A stretch of 64,000 nucleotides of DNA. Origin: Nocardioides abyssi (GTDB lineage Bacteria; Actinomycetota; Actinomycetes; Propionibacteriales; Nocardioidaceae). Numbering within the stretch: the stretch's first letter is position 1; the number at the start of each line of letters is the position of its first letter. Shown piece by piece: positions 33,034 to 43,852 of the stretch. The notes beneath the pieces are model-generated. The model was not told where the DNA came from. It made no database searches and saw only the letters and a list, made by a program, of their open reading frames with translations. The DNA lies in the NCBI RefSeq assembly GCF_030412915.1, contig NZ_JAUHJR010000004.1, positions 186,001 through 250,000 of the forward strand, read 5' to 3'. The translations under genes were made by a program, and so were the position numbers.

Positions 33034-33575
33034 CCGACGTCAACCTGACCCTGGTGGTCATCTCCGCTGTGCTCCTCGGCAGCGGCGTCTACCTGCTCCT
33101 GGAGCGCAGCCTCTCGCGCGTGCTCGTCGGCCTCGTCATGATCGGCAACGGCGTGAGCCTGGGGTTCCTCGTGGCCGGCGGCCCGGCCGGCAAGGCGCCG
33201 ATCGTCGGCGAGGACGGCGACGGCACCGGCATCGCCGACCCGCTCCCCCAAGCCATGGTGCTCACCGCCATCGTCATCACGATGGCCACGACGGCGTTCG
33301 TGCTCGCCATGGCCTACCGCAGCTGGCAGCTCAACGGCCACGACGACGTCCAGGACGACGTGGAGGACGCCACCGTGCGCCGGCTCGCGACCATCGACGT
33401 CACCTCCGAGGCGTACACCGCCACCACCTCCGACTTCCCGGGCGACGACTCCAGCGGCGACCCGGGGCAGGGGCCCGACGACGACCCGGTCGGCCTCGAC
33501 CCCCGCACCGGCGACCCCGCCGAGAGCGACCCGCTGCGCGCCGACGCGGCCGAGACCGAGAGGTCCGGCTCGTGA
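33030..33575 (+). CDS. mrpC: Mrp antiporter subunit C with a long acidic C-terminal tail
   Basis: 181-residue NuoK-like subunit. The first 105 residues are the usual three-helix protein (LERSLSRVLVGLVMIGNGVSLG, DPLPQAMVLTAIVITMATTA). The remaining 75 residues are an Asp/Glu/Ser/Pro-rich, surely cytosolic, disordered tail (DDVQDDVEDATVRRL ... DDSSGDPGQGPDDDP), which most MrpC proteins of about 110 residues lack. GTG overlaps the mrpA stop and the stop overlaps mrpD, four bases each. Confidence 0.94.
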   Translation: MTDVNLTLVVISAVLLGSGVYLLLERSLSRVLVGLVMIGNGVSLGFLVAGGPAGKAPIVGEDGDGTGIADPLPQAMVLTAIVITMATTAFVLAMAYRSWQLNGHDDVQDDVEDATVRRLATIDVTSEAYTATTSDFPGDDSSGDPGQGPDDDPVGLDPRTGDPAESDPLRADAAETERSGS

Positions 33576-35275
33576 ACGCCCTGGTCCCCCTTCCCGTCCT
33601 CCTCCCGATCCTGGGCGCCGGCGTCTCGCTGGCCCTGGGCCGGCACCCCCACATCCAGCGGTGGCTGAGCCTGGCCGTGCTCGGCGGCGTGGTGGCGGTC
33701 GCCGGGGTCCTGCTCGTGCAAGCCGACCAGCACGGTCCGCAGACGGTCTGGATCGGCGCCTGGCCCGAGCGGCTCGGCATCGTGCTGGTCGCCGACCGGC
33801 TCGCCGCCCTGATGCTGCTGGTCAGCGCGATCGTGACGCTGGCGGTCCTGGCGTACTCCGTCAGCCAGGGCATGACCGAGGACGAGGAGGGCGCGCCGCT
33901 CTCGGTCTACCACCCGACGTTCCTCGTGCTGGTGGCCGGCGTGGCCAACGCGTTCCTCGCCGGCGACCTGTTCAACCTGTTCGTCAGCTTCGAGATGCTG
34001 CTGTTCGCCAGCTACGTGCTGCTGACCCTCGGCGGCACCGCCACGCGGATCCGGGCCGGCACGATCTACGTGCTGGTCAACCTGTTGTCCTCGACGCTGT
34101 TCCTCATCAGCCTCGCGGTCACCTACGCCGCGACCGGCACCCTGACGCTGGCCGACCTCGCCGACCGGCTCGAGGAGCTGCCGGACCACGTCTCGCTGAT
34201 GATCCAGCTGCTGCTGCTGACGACGTTCGCGATCAAGGCGGCGGTCTTCCCGCTGTCGTTCTGGCTGCCCGACAGCTACCCGACCGCACCGGCGCCGGTG
34301 ACCGCCGTCTTCGCGGGCCTGCTGACCAAGGTGGGCATCTACGCGATCCTGCGGATGCAGACCCTGCTCTTCCCCGACAGCCCGCTGACCGACCTGCTGC
34401 TGTGGGCGGCCCTGCTCACGATGCTCATCGGGATCCTCGGCGCCGTCGCACAGTCCGACATCAAGCGCATGCTGTCCTTCACGCTGGTCAGCCACATCGG
34501 CTACCTGGTGCTCGGCGTCGCCCTGGGCAGCCGCGAGGGCACCGCCGGCACGACGTTCTACGTCGTCCACCACATCACCATCCAGACCGCGCTCTTCCTG
34601 GTGCTGGGCCTGGTCGAGCGCCGGGCCGGGAGCACCGCGCTGATGCGGATCGGTGGCCTGGCGCGGATCGCGCCGCTGCTGGCGGTGCTGTTCTTCATCC
34701 CGGCGATGAACCTCGCCGGCATCCCGCCGTTCTCCGGCTTCATCGGCAAGGTCGGGCTCTTCCAGGCCGCGCAGTCCGACGGCTCCGCGCTGGCGTGGAC
34801 GCTGGTCGCCGGCGGCGCCCTGACGAGCCTGCTGACGCTGTACGCCGTCTCCAAGACGTGGGCGGTCGCCTTCTGGCGCTCGCCGAAGGAGGCCCACGAG
34901 GCGCTCGAGGCGATCGGCGCGACCGACGACCCCGACGGCGAGCCGGTGCCCGGGCACGACACCCGTGCGGTCCACGAGCACCGCGGCCACGTCCACACCG
35001 CCGGCGGCACGGTGTCCCGCGCCGACATCGAGCAGGCGCGACGGCTCGGCGACGACGACATGCCCGACCGCGACTTCTACACCCTGATCGAGGCCGGCGA
35101 GGACAACCGCCACTCCCCTGGCGGCATGCTGGCGCCGGCGGCCGCACTGGTGACCCTCAGCGTGCTGCTCAGCGTCGTGGCCGGTCCGCTCTACGCCTTC
35201 TGCGACCGGGCCGCGACCGACCTGCACGACCGCGAGCCCTACCTGACCTCGGTGCTGACGGGTGAGGACCGGTGA
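33572..35275 (+). CDS. mrpD: Mrp antiporter subunit D with a His-rich insertion
   Basis: 567-residue NuoM/N-like proton-pumping subunit with about 14 helices. Typical segments are NLFVSFEMLLFASYVLLTLGG, FAIKAAVFPLSFWLPDSYPTAPAPVTA (functional Lys) and SDIKRMLSFTLVSHIGYLVLG. Between the last two helices (about residues 440-515) there is a hydrophilic insertion with clustered histidines, HDTRAVHEHRGHVHTAGG, followed by an acidic stretch. This is uncommon in MrpD and could bind metal or act as a pH sensor; that is speculation. Starts with GTG. Confidence 0.95.
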   Translation: MNALVPLPVLLPILGAGVSLALGRHPHIQRWLSLAVLGGVVAVAGVLLVQADQHGPQTVWIGAWPERLGIVLVADRLAALMLLVSAIVTLAVLAYSVSQGMTEDEEGAPLSVYHPTFLVLVAGVANAFLAGDLFNLFVSFEMLLFASYVLLTLGGTATRIRAGTIYVLVNLLSSTLFLISLAVTYAATGTLTLADLADRLEELPDHVSLMIQLLLLTTFAIKAAVFPLSFWLPDSYPTAPAPVTAVFAGLLTKVGIYAILRMQTLLFPDSPLTDLLLWAALLTMLIGILGAVAQSDIKRMLSFTLVSHIGYLVLGVALGSREGTAGTTFYVVHHITIQTALFLVLGLVERRAGSTALMRIGGLARIAPLLAVLFFIPAMNLAGIPPFSGFIGKVGLFQAAQSDGSALAWTLVAGGALTSLLTLYAVSKTWAVAFWRSPKEAHEALEAIGATDDPDGEPVPGHDTRAVHEHRGHVHTAGGTVSRADIEQARRLGDDDMPDRDFYTLIEAGEDNRHSPGGMLAPAAALVTLSVLLSVVAGPLYAFCDRAATDLHDREPYLTSVLTGEDR

Positions 35276-35859
35276 GCCCGGTCCTGCGCACCCGGCGCGA
35301 CGGGAGCACCCGGCCGGCCCGCCACCGCGCCGTGCAGCCGCTGGCGGTGCTGTGGCTGACGCTGGTGTGGCTGGCGATGTGGGGCGAGGTCACGCCCCTG
35401 CTGGTCATCGGCGGCGTGCTGGTGGCGGTGCTGGTGTGCCTCGCGTTCCCGCTCCCGCCGATCGACCTGGCCTCCGGTGTGCGACCGCTGGCCCTGGCGC
35501 GGCTGGTCGGTCGCTTCCTCGTCGACGTGGTGCGCGCGAGCTTCCAGGTCTCCGGGGTGGTGCTGCGCCGCCGCCCGGTGCGCAACGCGGTCGTGGCGGT
35601 CGACCTGGAGAGCTCCTCGGACTTCGTGATGACGCTGGTGGCCTCGATGCTCTCGCTCATCCCCGGCTCGGTGGTCGTCGAGGCGCGGCGGTCGACCCAC
35701 ACGCTCTACCTCCACGTGCTCGACGTGCCCGACGCGGCGAGCGTCGAGGCCTTCCGCCGCGACGCGCTCGACCTGGAGCAGCGCGTGCTGCGCGCGCTGC
35801 CGCCCGATGCCCCGGTAGCCCCTCACGCCCCTGACGCCCCCGAGGAGGTCGGCCGATGA
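35272..35859 (+). CDS. mrpE: Mrp antiporter subunit E
   Basis: 195-residue MnhE/MrpE subunit. Two or three hydrophobic segments near the N-terminus (LAVLWLTLVWLAMWGEVTPLLVIGG and following) precede the conserved soluble half with FVMTLVASMLSLIPGSVVVEAR and HTLYLHVLDV. The basic N-terminus RTRRDGSTRPARHRAVQP and the Ala/Pro-rich C-terminus (APHAPDAPEE) are extensions. Overlaps mrpD and mrpF by four bases each. Confidence 0.94.
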   Translation: MSPVLRTRRDGSTRPARHRAVQPLAVLWLTLVWLAMWGEVTPLLVIGGVLVAVLVCLAFPLPPIDLASGVRPLALARLVGRFLVDVVRASFQVSGVVLRRRPVRNAVVAVDLESSSDFVMTLVASMLSLIPGSVVVEARRSTHTLYLHVLDVPDAASVEAFRRDALDLEQRVLRALPPDAPVAPHAPDAPEEVGR

Positions 35860-36161
35860 ACGTCGTCCTGGCGGTGGCCGCCGGCATCCTGCTGGTCGCT
35901 GCGCTCCTGCTCGTGGTCCGGATGACCCTGGGCCCGACCATCCTCGACCGCAGCGTCGCCCTCGACGTCCTCGTCGCGGTGACGGTCTGCGCGATCGCGC
36001 TCTACAGCGCCAGCAGCGGGTCGACGTACGCCCTGCCGGTGCTGGTCGTGCTGGCCGGCTGCGGGTTCGTCAGCGCCGTCAGCGTGGCCCGCTACGCCAG
36101 CCGCAGCGACGACCTGCGCCCGGGCACCGGCGACGACGAGCGCTTCACCGGGAGGTCCTGA
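35856..36161 (+). CDS. mrpF: Mrp antiporter subunit F
   Basis: 101-residue three-helix subunit. The family core LLVVRMTLGPTILDRSVALDVLVAVTVCAIALYS is intact, including the Arg and Asp of the GPT.LDR motif. The TGA overlaps the mrpG ATG by one base. Confidence 0.94.
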   Translation: MNVVLAVAAGILLVAALLLVVRMTLGPTILDRSVALDVLVAVTVCAIALYSASSGSTYALPVLVVLAGCGFVSAVSVARYASRSDDLRPGTGDDERFTGRS

Positions 36162-36526
36162 TGAGCTGGACGACCCCCGTGGACGTGCTCGCCGCCGTCT
36201 GCATCCTGCTCGGCGCCGTGCTGACGCTGATCGCCGCGATCGGCCAGGTGCGGATGCCGGACCTGCTGAGCCGGATGCACGCAGCGACCAAGCCGCAGGT
36301 GCTCGGCACCGTGCTCGTCGTCATCGGCCTGTCGCTGAGCCTGCGCGACCCCGCGGTCGTCGGGATGCTGCTGCTCGTGGTGCTCCTGCAGATGGCCACC
36401 AGCGTCGTCTCCAGCCACATGGTCGGCCGGGCGTCGTTCCGCGCCGGCCAGGTCCGCGACGACCTGCTGGTCGTCGACGAGCTCAGCGACGGCGACGCCC
36501 ACGAGGAGCCCCGCGGCGCCCCGTGA
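36161..36526 (+). CDS. mrpG: Mrp antiporter subunit G
   Basis: 121-residue MnhG subunit with three helices. The family signature LTLIAAIGQVRMPDLLSRMHAATKPQVLG is complete. Ribosome binding site GGGAGG lies just before the ATG within mrpF. This closes the six-gene operon; the terminator hairpin begins inside its last codons. Confidence 0.95.
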   Translation: MSWTTPVDVLAAVCILLGAVLTLIAAIGQVRMPDLLSRMHAATKPQVLGTVLVVIGLSLSLRDPAVVGMLLLVVLLQMATSVVSSHMVGRASFRAGQVRDDLLVVDELSDGDAHEEPRGAP

Positions 36527-36545
36527 CCCCCAGGCCACGGGGCGC
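36516..36545 (+). terminator. Terminator of the mrp operon
   Basis: GCGCCCCGTG (36516-36525) pairs perfectly with CACGGGGCGC (36536-36545). The left arm includes the mrpG stop codon. It lies 30 bases before the end of convergent ppsA and may serve both. Confidence 0.75.
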
Positions 36546-36574
36546 GCCACGGGACGCGCCGCGGGGCGCCCAGG

Positions 36575-38988
<2,414 letters not shown>

Positions 38989-38992
<4 letters not shown>

Positions 38993-39870
38993 GACTGGGT
39001 CCCTTTCGTGCTGCTGGTGTCCTGCTGGCGGCGGGCGCGCTTGCGGGCGCCCGCCTTGAGGGTCTGGAGGATGAGCGCGGAGATCTCCTCGACGGACTTG
39101 GCCGAGGAGTCGATGACGGGGATCCGGCGGGCCGCGAGCAGCGCGTCGGCGCGGCGCAGCTCCCAGCGGCACTGCTCGGGCGAGGCGTAGCGCGACCCCG
39201 GCCGGCGCTCGTTGCGGACCCGGCTGAGCCGGTCGGCCGTCGTCGTGAGGCCGAAGCAGCGCTCGAGGTAGGGCTGCACGACCTCCGGCAGCTCCGAGCG
39301 GTCGAGGTCCTCGTCGACGAGGGGGTAGTTGGCGACGAAGAGACCGTGCTGGAGCGCGAGGTACATGCTCGTCGGGGTCTTCCCGCAGCGCGAGGGCGCC
39401 AGCAGGATCACGTCGGCCTTCTCCAGCGCCCGCAGGCTCTGCCCGTCGTCGTGCTCGATGGTGAACTCCACCGCTGCCATCCGCGCGTTGTAGCGCTTGA
39501 TGTCGCCGACGCCGTGCAACCGGGCCGCGGCGCGCTGTCCGCGGCGGCCGAGGATCGACTCCACCCGCTGCATGTGCATGTCGAAGAAGTCGATGATCGG
39601 CGCCGTGGTGCGCGCCAGCTCCGCACGAACCTCGTCGCTCGCGGCGGTCGTGAAGACCAGCGGCGCCACGGGGCCCTCCGCCGCCTCGTCGAGCAGCGCG
39701 ACCACCCGGCGCGCGTCCTCGACGGTGTGGATGAACGGGATGAGCGTCCGCTCGAACTGCAGCTCCGGGAACTGCAGCAGCAGCGCGTTGCCCATCGTCT
39801 CGGCGCTGATGCCGGTGGAGTCGGACAGGAAGAAGACGGGTACGACGCCCTGCTCGCTGCTCGCGTTCAT
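38989..39870 (-). CDS. ppsR: PEP synthase regulatory protein (bifunctional kinase/pyrophosphorylase)
   Basis: 293-residue DUF299/PSRP family protein. It inactivates PEP synthase by ADP-dependent phosphorylation of a Thr next to the catalytic His and reverses this with phosphate. The N-terminus [22 protein letters not shown] and the P-loop-like [15 protein letters not shown] followed by ANYPLV are diagnostic. The last 25 residues are Arg/Lys/Thr-rich. The ATG is preceded by GGCGGGAG at very short spacing, so initiation may be weak. Stop and ppsA start overlap as ATGA. Confidence 0.95.
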
Positions 39871-40014
39871 CTCCCGCCTTCGTCCGCCCTCGTCGGTGTC
39901 GACCGGTCCTCGGTCGCCCCGGTCCGGGGTGCCTGCACCGTAGACCGTCCCGCACCCCGGTGGCCGGACCGTCCGTCCCTGCGGGCGGGTCCGTCCCGCT
40001 CCGCGGCACCCGCC

Positions 40015-40066
40015 GGACACCCCGTCGGCTCGTACTGGGGGGACACCCCGTCGGCTCGTACTGGGG
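40015..40066. repeat. Perfect tandem duplication of a 26-base unit
   Basis: Positions 40015-40040 are repeated exactly at 40041-40066. The unit begins GGACACCCCGTC and ends GCTCGTACTGGGG. Its first 12 bases occur a third time at 40945-40956, inside a small palindrome. The array lies in the 362-base gap 39871-40232, which holds no gene that I can support. Confidence 0.85.
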
Positions 40067-40181
40067 CCGGCACGGCGGTCATTGCGGGACGTCCGGGCGG
40101 TCCGCGACGCATGAGCGGCGTCACATCGGGTACCAACGTCGGTGACGGCCCGGGCCTCCCCCCAGTGCTCAGGACGTCCGC

Positions 40182-40207
40182 GGGCCGCGACCTCCGGGTC
40201 GCGGCCC
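40182..40207 (-). terminator. Terminator of the anti-sigma-type gene
   Basis: GGGCCGCGACC (40182-40192) pairs perfectly with GGTCGCGGCCC (40197-40207) over a TCCG loop, and GGAC/GTCC can extend it. It starts 25 bases after the stop of the minus-strand ATPase gene. Confidence 0.75.
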
Positions 40208-40232
40208 GTCCTGCTCCCCGGCTCCGGGCGCG

Positions 40233-40640
40233 TCAGGCGTAGGCGAGCTCGGCGGTCACCCGGGTGCCGGCTGCCCGCTCGAAGTGCCAGCTCTCGCAGA
40301 CGTGGTCGACGATCGCGAGCCCGCGCCCGCTGAGCGCGTGGTCGTTGAGCTGGACCGCCTCGAGCTCGTCGACGTCACCGCCGTCGACCACGCTGAGCCA
40401 CAGCAGGTCCGGACGCACGCACCACGAGACGGCGATCGTCCGGTCGGCGTTGGGGCGGCCGTGCACGAGGCCGTTGGTGAGCAGCTCGCTCACGACGAGA
40501 CCGGCGTCGTCCACCACCGTCTCCCGGATGCCGGAGCGACGCAGGTCCTCGGCCAGCAGGTGCCGCGCCCGCCGCACGCTGGCCGGCTCGTAGGGGAGGT
40601 GGACGGTCACGCAGGTCTCGTCGTCGTGCTGGGGCCCCAT
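40233..40640 (-). CDS. RsbW/SpoIIAB-like ATP-binding protein
   Basis: 135-residue stand-alone HATPase_c protein of the anti-sigma or serine-kinase type. The N box is DAGLVVSELLTNGLVHG, the G1-like segment LLWLSVVDGGD and the G2 box SGRGLAIVDHVCESW. Streptomyces and relatives have dozens of these; the partner sigma factor or anti-sigma antagonist is not encoded nearby. ATG at 40640 has a good ribosome binding site, AGGAGCG, four bases upstream. The GC-rich upstream frame was not included. Confidence 0.86.
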   Translation of the reverse strand: MGPQHDDETCVTVHLPYEPASVRRARHLLAEDLRRSGIRETVVDDAGLVVSELLTNGLVHGRPNADRTIAVSWCVRPDLLWLSVVDGGDVDELEAVQLNDHALSGRGLAIVDHVCESWHFERAAGTRVTAELAYA

Positions 40641-41136
40641 GCGTCGCTCCTCGCGCTGCTGTCGGTGTCCACCGGTCCCGTAGCCCTCCGACCGGGGTCC
40701 GAAACGGGGTCTCACCGATCGGGCCGGGTCTATGCGCGCCGTTACCGATCTGTGGTCCGGTCGTTGATCACCCGCACACCTCGAAGGTCGCGCGCATAAC
40801 CGACGCGGGGGCGGTTTCCCGCTCGGGACGCGGCAGAGCGGCGGTCCGGCGCCTCGGTTCCGGGTCGCGTCGAACCTCCCAGCAGACCGCGTCCGTGTGC
40901 CTGTGCGCCATCCGGTCTACGCCGCTCGTACGGACACCTGGGCCGGACACCCCGTCCGGACGTCTGGACCGCGGTGCTCCCCCGGATCCCGCGTCCTGCC
41001 TGGCAGCCCAGCCCCGCGGTGTGGACGCGGTGTTGCCGTCCCTTTGCGTTCCGTGGTGGAAAAAGTTGCCAGGGGTCACCCTTCGACCTGATGACATCGG
41101 TGCCCGGGCGCCGTCCAGACGAGAGGGGACTGCCTC
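40641..41136. other. 496-base intergenic region before the secreted protein gene
   Basis: No gene is supported. It contains a small palindrome CCGGAC-ACCCC-GTCCGG at 40943-40959 that carries the third copy of the GGACACCCCGTC element, and a less GC-rich stretch near 41055-41075. The promoter of the secreted protein gene should lie here but I cannot place it. Confidence 0.5.
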
Positions 41137-42357
41137 ATGCGAGGCCTGCGAAGCACAGCACTGGGGGGAGCGGCCGTCCTGGCCGCAGCGGCAGCACTGG
41201 CCTCCCCCCTCATGACCACCGCCGCCACCGCCGGCTCCATCCAGTCGGCCGGCCACTCCATCCAGACCGCCGACGCCGAGAAGCACCTGAGCATCGACGG
41301 AGGCATGACCGTCACCGAGACGATCTCCTGTGCCGACGGGTACTTCGCCACCAGCGGGGGCTTCCTGGCCGACGCCGTCGATGACGGCGACGTCTCTTCG
41401 GTCTTCGTCACCACGAGCAAGCTGTCCGGACTGGCGTCCTGGACCGTCGTCATCCGCAACGACAACGACGTGCGGGCGCAGGGCAAGCTCAAGGTCTCCT
41501 GCGTCGCTCTCACCACCGCGGCGGTGCAGGACAAGCACTCACACGGCTTCACGGCGACCGACGCCGTCAAGCATGGCCCGTTCAGCAAGACCGGAGCCTC
41601 GCTCGAATGTGGGACGGGGCAGATCCCCTATGCCGTCGGCTACGAGACCAGCGTCCCGGTGAACCTCAGGCGAGCGTGGGTCGACGCCAAGGCAGGAACC
41701 GCCGACCTCGCGGTCGAGTTCATCGACGACAAGGCCACGGTGACCTACAGCGCACGCTGCCTCGACGCCGCAATGACCAGCCCGCGCGCGAAGGACGCCC
41801 CGGCTGTCGTGGCGACCGACGTGGCCGAATCCTTCGCCGCAGGTGAGGGCATCACCGAGGGCAACATCGCGTGCCCCAGCAACACCGTCTCGCTCACACC
41901 GTCGTTCTCGTTCGAGGCCGACCTGGGCCTGGCCTTCCTCGGTAGCGACCCGCGCGGCACGCAGCGGATGTTCCGCTTCGCGAACCCGTTCGACGAGGCC
42001 ACCGACACCACCATCGGCGTGACCTGCATCGGCGCGGCACCGGCGGCGGCCGACCCGGTGCAGAAGATCACCATCAACCCCAAGGCGACCAAGAACTCGG
42101 GCAACAGCACCGTCAAGGTCGAGGTGTCCTGCGTCTTCAAGTGCGCGGTGACCGTGAAGCTCTACGGCCGGTGGGCCGGCTCCCAGGTGATCGCGGTCGG
42201 CAAGGCCACCGTCGGGGCCGGTGGCACCAAGTTCGTCACCCTCAAGCCGAAGTCGGCCTTCTGGAAGGACTGGGTCCTCAAGAACTCTGCCGGCACGGTC
42301 GAGGCCGTCGCTGGCTCCAAGAAGGCGACCCAGGACATCACCTTCTTGGCTCCCTGA
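41137..42357 (+). CDS. Secreted protein of unknown function
   Basis: 406 residues with a clear signal peptide: basic MRGLR, hydrophobic GGAAVLAAAAALASPLM, Ala-rich cleavage region around residues 28-32. The mature part has two similar halves, each with isolated cysteines (ISCADGYFATSGGFLAD / LECGTGQIPYAVGYET / IACPSNTVSLTPSF) and beta-rich Thr/Val sequence, suggesting repeated small disulfide domains. The last 90 residues look like a separate beta domain (KITINPKATKNSGNSTVKVEVSC). I recognise no enzyme motif. Ribosome binding site GAGAGGGGAC precedes the ATG. A terminator follows 17 bases after the stop. Confidence 0.75.
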   Translation: MRGLRSTALGGAAVLAAAAALASPLMTTAATAGSIQSAGHSIQTADAEKHLSIDGGMTVTETISCADGYFATSGGFLADAVDDGDVSSVFVTTSKLSGLASWTVVIRNDNDVRAQGKLKVSCVALTTAAVQDKHSHGFTATDAVKHGPFSKTGASLECGTGQIPYAVGYETSVPVNLRRAWVDAKAGTADLAVEFIDDKATVTYSARCLDAAMTSPRAKDAPAVVATDVAESFAAGEGITEGNIACPSNTVSLTPSFSFEADLGLAFLGSDPRGTQRMFRFANPFDEATDTTIGVTCIGAAPAAADPVQKITINPKATKNSGNSTVKVEVSCVFKCAVTVKLYGRWAGSQVIAVGKATVGAGGTKFVTLKPKSAFWKDWVLKNSAGTVEAVAGSKKATQDITFLAP

Positions 42358-42374
42358 GCGGCACCCCTCCAGGA

Positions 42375-42409
42375 CCCCCTGTCACCGCGCTCGGGCGCGG
42401 GGCAGGGGT
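42375..42409 (+). terminator. Terminator of the secreted protein gene
   Basis: CCCCTG (42376-42381) pairs with CAGGGG (42103 bases excluded; right arm at 42403-42408), and CCGCGC (42385-42390) with GCGCGG (42395-42400), giving a two-part stem with a TCGG loop, followed by TTTCG. Confidence 0.7.
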
Positions 42410-42438
42410 TTCGCCGTTCCTGCCTCAGCGCTCCCCTG

Positions 42439-42482
42439 ACGTCATACGGAGCGAGCAGCCGCTTGCTCCGGTCGTATGACGT
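42439..42482. repeat. 44-base imperfect palindrome before the DJ-1/PfpI gene
   Basis: ACGTCATACG (42439-42448) pairs perfectly with CGTATGACGT (42473-42482). Inside, GGAGC pairs with GCTCC around CGAGCAGCCGCTT-type sequence. It lies after the preceding terminator and 93 bases before the next start codon, so an operator or second terminator are both possible. Confidence 0.65.
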
Positions 42483-42575
42483 TCCGCGCGAGCCGGGACC
42501 AGGGTGGTTGACCGTTCCGGCCCGTGGTCACCGGAGCGGGGCAACGAACCGACGTACCTGGAGAGGGAGATCCCC

Positions 42576-43127
42576 GTGGCAGAGCAGTCCGTGTCCGGCA
42601 AGACCATCGCGTTCCTCGTGTCGACCGAGGGCATCGAGCAGGCGGAGCTGACCGGCCCGTGGGAGGCGGTGAAGGAGGCGGGCGGCACGCCGGTGCTCCT
42701 CAGCACCGAGTCGGGCGAGGTGCAGGCGTTCAACCACCTCGACAAGGCCGACACCTTCCCGGTGGACAGGGTCGTCGACGACGTCAGCGTGGACGACTTC
42801 GACGGCCTGGTGCTGCCGGGCGGTGCGCCCAACGGCGACCTGCTGCGCACCTTCGAGGGCGCGGTGTCGTTCGTGAAGCAGTTCGTCGAGGCCGGCAAGC
42901 CGACCGCGGTCATCTGCCACGCCCCGTGGGTGCTGGTCGAGGCCGACGTCGTCCGCGGCAAGCAGGTCACGTCGTGGCCGAGCCTGCAGACCGACCTCCG
43001 CAACGCCGGCGGCGAGTGGGTCGACCAGGAGGTCGTCGTCGACGGCAACCTGGTGACCAGCCGCCAGCCCGACGACATCCCGGCGTTCAACCGCGAGTTC
43101 CTCGCCCTGGTGGCCGGCGCGGCGTGA
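42576..43127 (+). CDS. DJ-1/PfpI family type 1 glutamine amidotransferase-like protein
   Basis: 183-residue cytosolic protein. The nucleophile-elbow Cys is in PTAVICHAPWVLVEA, the adjacent Glu in the N-terminal GIEQAELTGPWEA, and VLPGGAPNGDLLR is the oxyanion-type loop. Such proteins act as general stress proteins, glyoxalase III-type deglycases or proteases; the exact activity is uncertain. GTG start is set by the ribosome binding site GAGAGGGAGA five bases upstream. Confidence 0.9.
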   Translation: MAEQSVSGKTIAFLVSTEGIEQAELTGPWEAVKEAGGTPVLLSTESGEVQAFNHLDKADTFPVDRVVDDVSVDDFDGLVLPGGAPNGDLLRTFEGAVSFVKQFVEAGKPTAVICHAPWVLVEADVVRGKQVTSWPSLQTDLRNAGGEWVDQEVVVDGNLVTSRQPDDIPAFNREFLALVAGAA

Positions 43128-43189
43128 CCGCCCGACGGCGGGGTGCCGCGCCGCACGAGCAGCGGGGGTCGACCCCTAGGGTCGAGCCC

Positions 43190-43777
43190 GTGAGCACCCC
43201 GCCGTTCCGCGTCGGCTTCGTGACCGGGGCGACCCCCGACAAGTGGGCCCGCAACTGGCGCCAGCGCCGCAGCCGCGAGCCGCTCGAGCTGGTCCCGGTG
43301 ACCGAGGAGGACCAGGAGCGGGTGCTCCGCGACGGCGAGGTCGACATGTGCCTGGTCCGGCTGCCGGTGGACCGCGACGGCCTCCACCTGGTGACGTTGT
43401 ACGACGAGCTGCCGGTCGCCGTCGTCGGCGACGAGCACCTGCTGACCCTGGCCGAGGAGGTCACGACCGCCGACCTGGCCGAGGAGCAGCTGGTGCTCCC
43501 CCACCGGTCCGGCTGGCGCCCCGACGTACCTCAGCTCGACTGGCCGCCGATGATCGTCAAGGACGCGGTGGAGGTGGTTGCGAGCGGGACGGGCGTGGTG
43601 GTCCTGCCGATGTCGGTGGCCCGGCTGCACAACCGCAAGGACGTCGAGCACCGGGTCGTCACCGACCTGGAGCCGACCACCGTCGGGCTGGCCTGGCTGG
43701 TCGAGCGCGACGACGAGCAGTGCCAGGCGTTCGTCGCCATCACGCGGGGCCGGTCGGCCCGCAGCAGCCGCGCCTGA
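43190..43777 (+). CDS. LysR effector-binding-domain protein without DNA-binding domain
   Basis: 195 residues equal to the substrate-binding half of a LysR regulator: FRVGFVTGATPDKWARNWRQR, DGEVDMCLVRLPVDRDGLHLV, DELPVAVVGDEHLL and MIVKDAVEVVASGTGVVVLPMSVARL. The winged-helix N-terminus is absent, and the leaderless -10 TAGGGT (43177-43182) seven bases before GTG rules out a longer frame. The last 10 residues are Ser/Arg-rich. It may bind a ligand or act on another regulator; nothing else is known to me. Confidence 0.8.
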   Translation: MSTPPFRVGFVTGATPDKWARNWRQRRSREPLELVPVTEEDQERVLRDGEVDMCLVRLPVDRDGLHLVTLYDELPVAVVGDEHLLTLAEEVTTADLAEEQLVLPHRSGWRPDVPQLDWPPMIVKDAVEVVASGTGVVVLPMSVARLHNRKDVEHRVVTDLEPTTVGLAWLVERDDEQCQAFVAITRGRSARSSRA

Positions 43778-43852
43778 CACCCCTCCCGGAGTGGGCCGGA
43801 CCACCTCGCCCGAAAGTGTGCCGACGCCGCGTGCCGGGTACGTGGACTGATC

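Noticed and set aside
40732-40797. Inverted repeat TATGCGCG ... CGCGCATA upstream of the RsbW-like gene
   Set aside because: Eight-base arms separated by 50 bases; expected by chance in this composition.
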